A stretch of 64,000 nt of DNA from Carposina sasakii. Lineage: Eukaryota; Arthropoda; Insecta; Lepidoptera; Carposinidae. Below, one piece after another: positions 30,705 through 41,587 of this stretch. Made by a program: the position numbers and the translations under genes. The first letter of the stretch is position 1; every line of letters begins with the position of its first letter. The stretch is taken from contig CP053159.1 of NCBI GenBank assembly GCA_014607495.2, positions 8,005,501 to 8,069,500 of the forward strand, given 5' to 3'. Below the pieces are notes generated by a model that ran no database searches, was not told where the DNA came from, and was given only the letters and a program-made list of their open reading frames with translations.

Positions 30705-33700
30705 TTAGTCAAGACCCACATCATCATCAGTTTTTCGAGCTCCACCAAAGTCTGAAATTAAAGAAAATACGACTGGTTAATAATAAGGAGGTATGTACCT
30801 ATTATATGTAAGGTGAAAATAGTTTCAGAATTACATAATGAGGAGATGCGATATAATTATAAGATAATGATAAAAATATAAGATGATTTTTGGTCGTCAA
30901 CGTTCCCGAAAACTACGGAATCTCCTTATCAGCACGATCATTTTTCTCCATGGAAGCATACATGCGAAGTGTCTGGTTTCCAAAATATTAGGTTCCAAAG
31001 TTGAGTAAATAGACTGCGTTTTTCTGCATAAATGCACATAGACGCGCGTAGCAAGATTTTTTCACGAGAAATAATTAATATATGTCTATAAAAAACTAAC
31101 ATAAACACTAGATATCATAAATTTCATCCGATCAAGTACACAATAAAAAAAAAAATCCCAACTTTTTTTGGCATAATCTTACTTTATTTGATGTATAGAG
31201 TACGTACCCTTCGTTAATGGTGGCCACAAAAAAACACCTGTATATATATATCGGATATATACATACATAATTTACGCAGCGCAGTATATAGGAAGCAATC
31301 AATGGTTAACATTTAGCGGTAACATGCAGAACGACATCCACGCAACGGCGATAGCGATTTCAATTAATGTACGTTTCTACTAGCAACCTCTGCTCTATAT
31401 CTTAGTCTGCTCATTCATGCAATTCTGTTGACCTGCCAACGTGTGCTCATTTATATGACATGACATGAAGAGACACTGTAAAGGTGCCTTAATATGAAAA
31501 AGTACCTACCTATATACTACAGTACTCAAAAATTGGGTATAAAAAGGAAACTTACTTGGAAAACCAGCTCCACCAAACGGCGGAGGCGTGGAGGTTCCCT
31601 TGCCCCCGAACTTGGCTTGCAACTTTTCTATGACAGCAGACACCTTTGGATTGTTTTGGTACTTGATGAAGTTGGCCGGGTTGGATGAGACATCCTGGAA
31701 AGCTGCTGCTACTTCCGGATCCTGGATTAAAAAATATATAAAGGCAAAAAACATAATTAATTATAATGGGATATTTTAAATTGCACATCAAATAAATAAT
31801 CGCCCATCAATTTAATGTCATGTCATCATATATTTTATTTGAGTACTAGTGGACGCCCGCGACTCCGTCCGCGTGGACTACAGAAAAAATAAAACAAAAT
31901 ATCGACCTTCGTGAATAACACAAGCAGTATCCGGGATAAAAAGTAGCCTAACATATGTTAAAATATCTTTAAACTAACATTCTTTGTTTTATTCTACTGG
32001 GACCTGTCACAACCGAAGTATATTTCTGAAAACCGACAGTGCATCGAAATCAAATTTTTTTTTTCAAATTAATGGTTATTATACAGCCGTTTCTGATACT
32101 ATTTTGATTACACTACAGCGTGCACAAACTCACAGAAAATAATATTTTATTTTAAAATGGTACAAACATTTTTACATTCTATTTAGACAAAAAATATCGT
32201 TTTGGTCACAGTTCTTTCACAGGGTGCGTTGATAATGGGGTGGAGGTCTGTTAGAACCTATTACGCCAGGTTTTTTTCTCATATATCTTCCATGTACAGA
32301 CAGCGACCCGTTACATTTTTATTATATGTATAGATTTTTATGTGGATTAAAAAATATATAAAGGCAAAAACATAATTAATTATAATGATTAAATACTAAA
32401 TAAATAATCCCAATTATAATGTCCGCCCGCGACTCCGTCCGCGTGGAACAGAAAAAAATAAAACAAAATGAAATTATCCAAATTTATGTTAAGTGGGACC
32501 TATTATTTCTGTTCGAAATCGGTTCAGCCGTTTCTGAGATTAGCTCACAAACTCACAAACTAAGACAAACAGACAAAAAATTATCGTTTTGGGTTCTTTT
32601 GCGTTGATAAAGCTCCTAATTTTTTTCTCAATATCTTCCAGTCCAGCGACCCGTAATTTTTATTATATGTATAGATTTTTATGTGCGATTAAATACTACC
32701 CAATTATAATGTCCAAATTGCCAAATTTCCTATTGTTTAAATCTTAATGTTAGCAATAATAAGTCCAGTAAGATATTCGAGGGTATGCTACTTTGCAAGG
32801 CGTATTTTACGACACTTTCGCAAGATTGGGTGCGATTCGCTCTAAGGCATAGTAATTAAAAAAAAACAACTTTTGCCAATCATAAACAATGTACCTGGAA
32901 TGCGGCCATCAGCTCAGGATCCCTCAGCAAGCTGGTGAGATCATTTGGGTCGAAGCCGCCTTGTCCAGGCATGCCGCCGGGGAATCCCCCTGCGAATCCT
33001 CCGGGGAATCCCCCAGGCATGCCGCCGCTTTGAGCCTGCGCGGACGCTTTGGCGCGTGCCTCTTGCGCCTTACGCAAACGGCGTAGTTTCTCGCGGTGCT
33101 GAGAAATTGTTAAAATTTATAAGTTAATTTATATTCTGGAAAGTCTAGATTAGATATTCCCAAAGCAGTTCAGTTATAATACAAGACAACAAATCCTAAT
33201 ATAAAAGTGTTATACATAATTTTTAGTTTGAGTGTGACAGTAAGCCACACAACACGGTTACCAATCTGTCCATTTTGCACAGATTTATAGTTTTTAAAAA
33301 TATACATATTGTGTAATTTTTTAGCTAAATTGATTCCATCCGATATAAGTACCTCTTTTTCTTCCTTCCTGCGTTGTGCGCTAAGCTTGTGCTGACGCAA
33401 CTTCTCTGCATTTGGCTTGACCTCGTTGAGCCATTCATTGGTCTGGTCATCGTAGTCAATCTTCAATGATTCACACAGATCATGCGAAGCTTCCTCGAAC
33501 TTTCCTAGAAGCCTGATGAAAAGCATCTGATAAATATAAAGACAGAAAAATAAAGCTGCTTTTACAAGGAAGAGTAATGAATTTAAGACTATCGGTCTTA
33601 AATCTGCACGCGACAGGGCGGGTAGTGGTTGATTTTACTATTAAATTACACGCGCGGAGGTGCGTTGTTAGTGTGTGGAACCCGGTGCATTTTCTATTTA

Positions 33701-36700
33701 TTAAATTGCGTTTTGCATACAATTTTAAAGGCCTTTCAGTAGGAAGGCGTGAGTTCGATCCCCGTCACGGGCCTGTACCACTGAATTTATTTCATGTGAG
33801 TACATTAGAAAAATCTTAGAGGAATTATTACTAGATATACTTAGGGTCAGCTCTCAATGTATGGATCGTCAGTAAGCTACTCTAATGTGTCATGTGTAGA
33901 CCTGCCCATTTACATAGAAACCACCTTGTAGTAAACTACTTCCTCATCACTAGGTGGCAATACTATACTACTTTTCAGCAATGAAGTTCCCTTATAAAAG
34001 CGCTAGTGTCTTTGTAATCTTAATGCTGTTTCATAATATGTATTTTGTTTAGTTTCAAAAAGTCGTGGCAGTTCGTTATGAAACGGGCTAGGTACGAGTA
34101 AGTATAGTAACTACTCGACCACACAGTAAGTATACTCTACCACTATTTATCACAACTGTTTTGTTTGTGCACGCTAATCTCAGAAACGTCTAAACCGATT
34201 TCGATGCAGTTTTCAGGAATATGTTGTGACAGGTACACTTAACATATAGGCTACTTTTTATCGCGGGAAAATGTTTTTATCCCGGATAATACCGACAATT
34301 TATTTTTTCTGCAGTCTACGCGAACGGAGTCGCGGGCGTCCACTAGGCAATAATATTTCACAATTTTGAGAATCCATCTTGTGGGAGATAGCATAATTAA
34401 TATGTACTATGTATTAATATGTCACATTTAAATAAAGAAAATCTAGTCAAAAACAAAAAAGTGTGAAGACACTCTTTTGGACTTTCCCCTTGTTTTCCCG
34501 AGTCACTCAAACACCCAGGAATACAACACTTCATGTTTGGTTCTTTTAATATAAAGTTAAAACTTTATTTCGTACACAATTTGATTTCGGAGCATAAGCG
34601 TGTGGTTACAGCTACAGCATTACATTGGCTCTGAAGTTCCACCCCTATCATGACGTCATGCCTCACGACTCAGTTCATAGTCCTACCTCCTCTTTCATAC
34701 CTTCTTCATATAATATTTTTTTCATCATATGGTCCATGATGAAATTTTACAGTAGGGTGGACGTCGCAGAATGCATAGGTTGAGGTGCTGTTGGGTAAAG
34801 AAGGTGGGCAGGCAATGTGCACGACGCAAATATACTTCGCAATGACATTACCATTTGATTAACAGAAAAACAAATAACTAGATGGTAGGTAGAAGTTACT
34901 AGCTGACATAATTCAAGTATGGTTACCTGTAAGCTCGTCCACGGAACTTGTAAGCCGCAGCACTGTCACAGTTCAGTTCAAGGGCGCGGGTGCAGTCCTT
35001 GATGCATGCATTAGGCTTGTTCAACTTCAGATATACCTGCAATTAAAGAAAAACAATGTTATAAAAAATTCTGGTACCTACTTTTCTATAAAGGGCTGTG
35101 TTGACGAATAGGGAAGCCAAAACTGTAGGATCAAAGGAGCAAAAGGGATCCCACAGCCATGTTTTCCCCCGCATACTGTTATGAGCCTCTAGGGAAATAG
35201 CTTTTAAAAAAACCTACAATTTAGAATTAGAATAAGGCAGCCGTCTAGCGGGTATGGAGGATGGAACGAGACTGGCAGGAAACGTAGGAATGACAAGCTC
35301 TATGGCGAGGAATTGCTGACGGGGCAACATTGGAGCTTGGTAAGCTAATAAGGGTACAATACGTATATATAACAGTACGCAAATCTACGGTAGGTATGGC
35401 TATGGCAACGCCGCGACGCGCGGGAGCGGCGCTCCAGATTAGGCTAATTTCTCAAACGGAATCTTCTGTTTCACGCGTCGGACTGTGTCGATGTATCTCT
35501 TTCGCACTCGTTGAAGACAGTTCTAGGAATTGTACCAAATTTCGTTCTATAGGAGCGCAATCGCAGGCGCTTCACTCGTTACAACTTACCTACTATGACT
35601 TGACATAAATGCGTAGCAGGAATAGGTAGGTATTTGTTAGACTATTGTATAGGCAAATTAGAATAGAAATAAATTTTTTGAAAAAAAAAATGTAGAAAAA
35701 TAGAAATATGTATAAAGAATTTTGAAAAAGTATGTAGGAAAATAGAAATATGTATAAAGAAATAAAGTCTGCCTATGTAATCTTTGTGGGTGGGGTGGGA
35801 GTGCACTGCACCAGCAATCTTTAGGACGAGCCACCTCTGGTGCCTCAGTTTGTTAGTCCACTCTTATGACATGCACATTAGATACAGCTGATGTATACAC
35901 TGGATCAGCACAAAACTTTTATACCAGCAAAAAGCTAACTATTGGCACACATTGGTATGATCATCCATATCTGTGTTACTTTCGGATATTAAAATTGCTA
36001 TAATAAATCATTCAATTGAGAGCAATTTAATATTACCTGTCCTCTTTTAGCAAACAGCAAAGCACTCTGTGGGTTCAACAAAATGGCTTCTGAGTACAGT
36101 TTGATGGCCTCATCAAAGTTTTGCTCTGAGAATGCCTTCATTGCAGCTGAGCGCTTCTCATCAGACTGGTCTCTCTCTTCTTCTGTGGTCTCCTTGGACA
36201 CATCGCCCATCACCTGGGAGCTGTCCTCTGGATCTGCTTCAATGACACCTGCAATTCATAGCCCCAATATGTTTAATATATTTTTTTATTAGTGGCCTCT
36301 ACTGTGTTGGATGTGATAATTCTACCAATAACACATAGAGTGGTAATATCACTGGGGCTTTATCTGCATAAAAACACCAAATTACATGAAACAACTACTT
36401 ACAAAAATAGGTTAAATTTGTAAAAGATGTCAAAAAGATTATGTACCTACTTTAAATTTAATTTTATTTATTTGGGACAGTTAACAACTGACAGTACATA
36501 GTTAAGGTATTGTTTATGAAGTATAAATAAGTACACAGTCCACAACACTATCCACAAGATAAAGAAAATTTTATGATAATTACCTTCCATATCAAGCTCA
36601 ACATCAGATTCTGGTTCCGTTTCCTCATCAGAAGATGAAGACTGCTGTAAATTTTCTGCCTTAGATGCGTCAGTAGGATTGCTATGAAGATTATAAAATA

Positions 36701-37011
36701 AACAATGACTTTATTTTAGGTGGCTTAGGTACAAGTACAAACTAAAATAAAAAATTACATGTGTTTTACATGCAAACAACAATATTATTGCTGATGACCT
36801 TATTGATCAATTTGAAGGTTACTTACCTATCTCCAGAGGGGGTAAAGTTAGCTGTGCCGAAAGTAGCAGTTGGTAAGGTCACTCCAAGAGAAGTAAGATA
36901 ATCTTTAAAGAAAGATAGCCTGGGATGCTGTATTATTTCGGGCCGTAGCTTGCACAGCTCCACAAAGGCTTTCAGCTGCGTCAGCTGTGTTTCATCAAAT
37001 GGGCAACTCAT
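30705..37011 (-). CDS. HIP: Hsc70-interacting protein HIP/ST13
   Basis: Eight minus-strand exons join in frame: 37011-36827, 36681-36584, 36248-36037, 35036-34927, 33512-33353, 33098-32895, 31721-31556 and 30751-30705, giving 393 residues (vertebrate ST13 is about 370). The ATG at 37011 is chosen because the conserved family N terminus begins there ([17 protein letters not shown]). An acidic linker at 62-100 follows, then three TPR motifs at about 122-225 ([48 protein letters not shown]), a charged helix ([19 protein letters not shown]), a GGMPGG/GGFPGG-rich segment and a C-terminal DP/STI1 domain ([31 protein letters not shown]). HIP is a cytosolic co-chaperone that binds the Hsc70 ATPase domain through its TPRs and slows ADP release. 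An upstream in-frame ATG-like extension to 37068 has no family support. Introns hold several repeats. Confidence 0.95.
30881..31243 (-). mobile_element. ~350-bp MITE (TACAGGRTGTTTTTT family), copy 3
   Basis: TTTTTGGTCGTCAACGTTCC, GGAAGCATACATGCGAAGTG, GAGTAAATAGACTGCGTTTT, TATAGAGTACGTACCCTTCG and right end CCACAAAAAAACACCTGTA. It lies in HIP intron 7, in reverse relative to copy 1. Confidence 0.87.
31845..32334 (+). repeat. dispersed GTGGACGCCCGCGAC repeat, copy 4 (expanded)
   Basis: ACTAGTGGACGCCCGCGACT at the left and ATTATATGTATAGATTTTTA at the right. It is about 150 bp longer than other copies because of unmatched sequence around 32045-32270. It lies in HIP intron 6. Confidence 0.85.
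32418..32680 (+). repeat. dispersed GTGGACGCCCGCGAC repeat, copy 5
   Basis: GTCCGCCCGCGACTCCGTCC, GTTAAGTGGGACC, GCCGTTTCTGAGATTAGC, TTATTATATGTATAGATTTT. It shares the preceding TTAAAAAATATATAAAGGCA with 31729-31745, so a piece of HIP exon-7-flanking intron appears to have been duplicated with it. Confidence 0.85.
33735..33795 (+). repeat. tRNA-derived SINE remnant
   Basis: B box GAGTTCGATCCCCGTCACGG then GCCTGTACCACTGAATTTAT, as in the SINE at 63100. The A-box half is missing. HIP intron 4. Confidence 0.65.
34161..34346 (-). repeat. dispersed GTGGACGCCCGCGAC repeat, copy 6
   Basis: Reverse copy: TTTGTGCACGCTAATCTCAG, CGATGCAGTTTTCAGGAATA, TATCGCGGGAAAATGTTTTT, GTCGCGGGCGTCCACTAG. HIP intron 4. 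Confidence 0.87.
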
Positions 37012-37293
37012 CTTTCTCGAAGAATCTGGAGCACCTATAGAATTGATTGTAATGTTACCGACCGGCAAAACAACATTATGATTTTGTTTATCTTATCACC
37101 GTTTCAGCGTCATAGGAAAGGACTTGCATTAGCAAATGCGATTTTTGTTACAATTACGATTGAAATATATTATAACGTAATATAGGTACATACTTACAAA
37201 ATTATAAAAATAGAAGATTCTGCAAATGGAGAGAAGGCAAATTTCACAGATTAAGTAGGTAATTAGTTAGCAAATTTGGGCAAATTTTTTTTG

Positions 37294-37690
37294 TTTAGTT
37301 TATCCCGAAGGAAAGGCAAGGGGAACTAAGCCCATACAGCCATTTTCTTTAGTAAATGATTTCTGAACATAATGATTGATGATAATGATGGTGATGAATG
37401 GAAACGTCGGGAAAATCCTCAAGAACAAGTGTAAAGTTAGTCAAAATGAAAAATTATTGCAGAAACAACTTACATGCGCCCATGAAGAGATCGTAATCCG
37501 GCTAAAGTTTCACTCGGCTTACCTGCGTATAAAACCATGCACACGCACTAGATTCACAGCACAAGTAATCAAAATATAACTTATCTACCAGAAAACATCA
37601 CTTTACGGACACATGCAAGCCATTTACAAATAATTTTTGATTTTCACAAGAAAATTACACCTGCACCCTTCCAGCTTTTCCCGCCGAATC
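37294..37690 (-). repeat. ~400-bp A-tailed repeat, full copy
   Basis: TTTAGTTTATCCCGAAGGAA at the left to CAGCTTTTCCCGCCGAATC at the right, the same extent as array units 2, 4 and 5 but reversed. A T-run precedes it on the plus strand (37285-37292). Confidence 0.88.
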
Positions 37691-37723
37691 TTGGGCAAAT
37701 TCGAAAAAATAATAATTGTTTTG

Positions 37724-37899
37724 TTTAGTTTATCCCGAAGGAAAGGCAAGGGGAACTAAGCCCATACAGCCAAGTAATAAAAATATAACTTATCTACCAG
37801 AAAACATCACTTTACGGACACATGCAAGCCATTTACAAATAATTTTTGATTTTCACGAGAAAATTACACCTGCACCCTTCCAGCTTTTCCCGCCGAATC
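37724..37899 (-). repeat. ~400-bp A-tailed repeat, internally deleted copy
   Basis: Both ends match the copy at 37294-37690, but GCCCATACAGCCAAGTAATA joins positions that are about 220 bp apart in a full copy. Breakpoint-clean deletion next to a full copy suggests recombination or template switching. Confidence 0.86.
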
Positions 37900-37925
37900 C
37901 TCAAACAATATATAATTGAAGTAAT

Positions 37926-40865
37926 TCATCCATCATCATCATCATCATTTAGAGCCCTGAGAAGTCCACTGTTGGACATAGGCCTCCCCCAACAACCTCC
38001 ACTCCGACCGGTCGGAAGCAGCCTGCATCCAACCGACGCCCGCGACCTTGGCCAGGTCATCCGTCCACCTCGCGGGTGGCCTTCCCACGCTGCACTTGCC
38101 GATACGTGGTATCCACTCTAGAACTTTCCGACTCCATTGGCCATCAGTTCTTCGAGCTATGTGCCCTGCCCATTGCCACTTCAGCTTGCTGGACCGTTGA
38201 GATATGTCGGTGATCTTTGTATGTCTGCGGATCTCCTCATTTCTGATTCGATCACGCAGAGAGATCCCAAGCATAGCTCTCTCCATCGCTCGCTGTGCGA
38301 TCCTGAGCTTCATTTATGAGGCACATAGTTAGAGACCACGTCTCGGCACAGTAGGTCATCACCGGCAGCACGCACTGTTTGAATACCTTCGTCTTTAAGG
38401 ACTGGGGTAACTTGGACACAAATAAGCTTCGTAGTTTCCCGAACGCTGCGCAGCCGAGTTGGATTCGCCGAGTTACCTCCTTCTCAAAGTTGGACTTACC
38501 TAGTTTGACCGTCTGTCCCAGGTAAACATACTCGTCAACAACTTCAAGCATCGAGCTCCCAATCAGTACAGGAGTGGGCGGCACATGGACGTTCGACATG
38601 ATCTTCGTCTTGTCCATGTTCATCTTCAGGCCCACCTGTTGGGAGACTCGATTGAGGCCATCGAGCAATGTGCTTAGATCCTTCAGCGATTCTGCCATGA
38701 CCACGATGTCGTCTGCGAACCGAAGGTGAGTGATGTATTCGCCATTGATATTGATGCCGAGTCCTTTCCATTCGAGAAGCTTAAAGGCGTCTTCCACTGC
38801 ATTGGTGAAGAGCTTCGGGGAAATTACATCTCCTTGTCTCACTCCCCTCTGCAAAGAAATCGGCTCAGTGCTCCGCTCCTGTACTCGTACCGACATGGTG
38901 GCGTTGCTGTATAAACACTTCAGCACTTCGATATATCGATGGTCAATATGGCACCGCTGGAGAGACTGCAGCACTGCCCATGTCTCGATCGAATCAAAGG
39001 CCTTCTCATAGTCCACGAACGCATAGTGGCCGATTATACTCTTCCGTTTTTTGTATAATCTACCGTAGCGTGTGGATATGGTCTATGGTACTAAACCCTT
39101 TTCGGAAACCGGCTTGTTCGGGAGGCTGGAAGTCATCAAACCTGCGAGCAAGACGATTCGTGATTACCCTTGAAAACAACTTGTAGACATGGCTCAGAAA
39201 CGAGATGGGTCTATAGTTCTTCAGCAAGGCTTTATCGCCTTTTTTAAAGAACAGCACCACCACACTTCTGCTCCATGCTTCCGGCGTTACCCCTTCGAGC
39301 AGGACGGAATTGAAGAGCCTTTGGAGGACCCTCAGTACCGGAGTTCCACCCGCTCTTGGAAGCTCTGATGTAATTCCATCGTCGCCCGACGCTTTGTTGT
39401 TTTTGAGTTGTTTAAGGGCAGTCCTAATCTCGTACAGGCTGATATCCGGGATGTCTTCAGTATAGTGTCGGGTGAGCTTGGGTCTTTGCCTAATCTAACA
39501 GGTTTAGCGACCAAGGTATATAGCTGTCCATAGAACCTCTCAATCTCCCTTAGCACCTCTGGTATGGTAGACGCTACACTGCCGTCCTCTGTCTTCAGCT
39601 TCGTCAACTGGCTCTGCCCAATAGATAATTCTCTCGCGAACACTTTGGAGCCTTGGTTTCGCTCTATTGTTTCCTTAATGCAGCGAGTATTAAAGCTGCG
39701 GATGTCGTGTCGCAGAGACTTGGAGATACGTTTATTGAGCTGCCGATATGCTTCAGCGTCATCAGAGGACTGCAGAGACATTGCGCGCCTTTCCGCCATG
39801 AGGTTGAGGGTATGACCAGTTAGTTTCTGGGGTCTATTTCTACGGTTAGGTCTAAAGAATTTAGACCCCACCGTGTGGACAGTTTCTACCAGCCTGTTAT
39901 TTATATCATCCACTGAAATGCAATCCTCTAGGCAAGCAAAGCGGTTTGTCAGCTCGAGTTGAAAGCTCTCGGGGCTTTTGAATGTGCTCGGATGAGGGTC
40001 GGAGTGTAGACTTCACTAGTCGTGTTCTCTTCCGTTTGACATTAATATTCAATGTGCCTCGAACCATTCGGTGACCGCTACCGGTTTTCACCCTGTTGAT
40101 CACTGAGACATCATTGAATATCCGTTTCTCGGTGGTCATTATGAAGTCTATCTCGTTCCTCGTGTGCTTGTTGGGATGGAGCCAGGTCCATTTCCTATGA
40201 GGCGGCTTCTTGAAGAAGGAGGTCATCATAAAGAGTCCCTCCATCTCTAGAAAATCGGCCAGCCTCTGGCCCCTGGAGTTCCTGTCGCCGCATCCAAATT
40301 GTCCCACTTTCAACTCATTCTCACCCCGCTTGCCCAGTTTCGCATTGAAGTCCCCCATAATAACACAGAAATTAGTTTTAGAGGTATGTATGGCTGTACT
40401 TATGTCCTCATACATAACCTCCACCTCGTCATCCGTATGCGTCGAGGTCGGCGCGTATACCTGGATGACCTTCAACAAGTACCTTTTTGATACTCTGAGT
40501 ATCAGGTATGCTACCCTGCTCGACACACTCGTGATGGATTCAATGCTGTTTACGAGGGACTTGTGGACGATAAAACCATCCTGGGACTTATGATCACCTT
40601 CCCGGTGGTAGAGTAAGTTGCCAGATTTCAGGGTTATCGTATCCTCTCCCTTTTCCTCTTCCAGCTCATCGAGCTTTGTGTCCTCCCTTAGCGTGCGCGC
40701 ATTGTACGTCACCAGCTATAACCCACGCCTATGGCCCATTTTCGAAGCATTTGTCGTCGTACAGTTGGAACCCGCCCGGGGATTCTTAGCACCCCTGGCT
40801 CCGGCACTTGACCGGCGCCTGTCGGACACGCCAGTTACTACTCATGGTGTGGGGGGGGGGGGGTT
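37926..40865 (-). mobile_element. RTE-type non-LTR retrotransposon, near full length but broken
   Basis: Minus strand, in order. A GC-rich 5' leader lies at 40720-40850 beside a run of G. An AP-type endonuclease follows (VTYNARTLRED, QVYAPTSTHTDDEVE, VIMGDFNAKLGKRGENE, NEIDFIMTT, SGHRMVRGTL), with a deletion after DELEEE that removes the expected first catalytic segment. A linker comes next (39910-39500), then the reverse transcriptase (KNYRPISFLSHVYKLFSRVI, DYEKAFDSIETW, LQRGVRQGDVISPKLF, LRFADDIVVMAESL with the F-A-D-D core, VYLGQTVKLGKS). The end is [16 protein letters not shown] ... [13 protein letters not shown] at 37945. Frame changes near 39030, 39300, 39480, 39910 and 38320 break the frame, so it is inactive. 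A CATCATCAT run at 37928-37948 (ATG repeat on its own strand) is the usual RTE tail. Confidence 0.92.
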
Positions 40866-41587
40866 TGGACCGTAATATAAAATACCTTAGATTAAGTAAT
40901 CACTAGACCGAGTGAGCCCATACAAAAGCTGCAAGAAAAATGGTCCAACTTTTTTGATTTTGAAAGTAGAATACAAGCGTGACGTCCGTCACAGAAGTTG
41001 CCATTGATTGTATCAGTGCATAGGGATGCTAGCTTATGGCGTATTACCTTGTTAATTGGGAAAAACATAAAAATATCTGTTCATGAAAATAAATTACTCG
41101 TATAATACATAATATTGTTATTTAGCACAAAGACAAGTTAATTTTTTTTTACAACATCGCGGTTCGCAGCGCTTGCCATGCCTATTTTCTACAAGTTGAG
41201 GCTTCCGTGCCGCAGTTTTCGTATCTACCGGGCCCGGTGGATGTCTAAAAGGGCACCGGACCCGGTTTGCAATCTCTACTAGGTTACCTTTTTACAATCG
41301 TATGTAGGTATGTGGTTTGTCCTTGGTTGCCAGGAGGAGTTCCCACCAAAGACCGCACCGTGGCTTCGGGGTAATTTATAATGGTTTCCAATAACCCATC
41401 AAAAATGTAGAGGCTTGCCTAGGTACTTGTAAGTATTTAGCAAAGCGGTAGGCATATTATGGCGAAAATTTCTTATTAGGTACTAGTGGACGCCCGCGAC
41501 TCCGTCCGCATGGACTACAGAAAAAAACAAAATGTCGAAATTATTCGAGATAAAAATAATATTTTTCCGGGATAAAAAGTAGTTATA

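Noticed and set aside
33890..34700. Possible solo LTR or second gene in HIP intron 4
   Set aside because: No TG...CA ends with a target duplication and no coding frame were found; only one copy is in the window.
36998..37068. N-terminal extension of HIP from 37068
   Set aside because: The family N terminus begins at the ATG at 37011; the upstream 19 residues show no HIP similarity.
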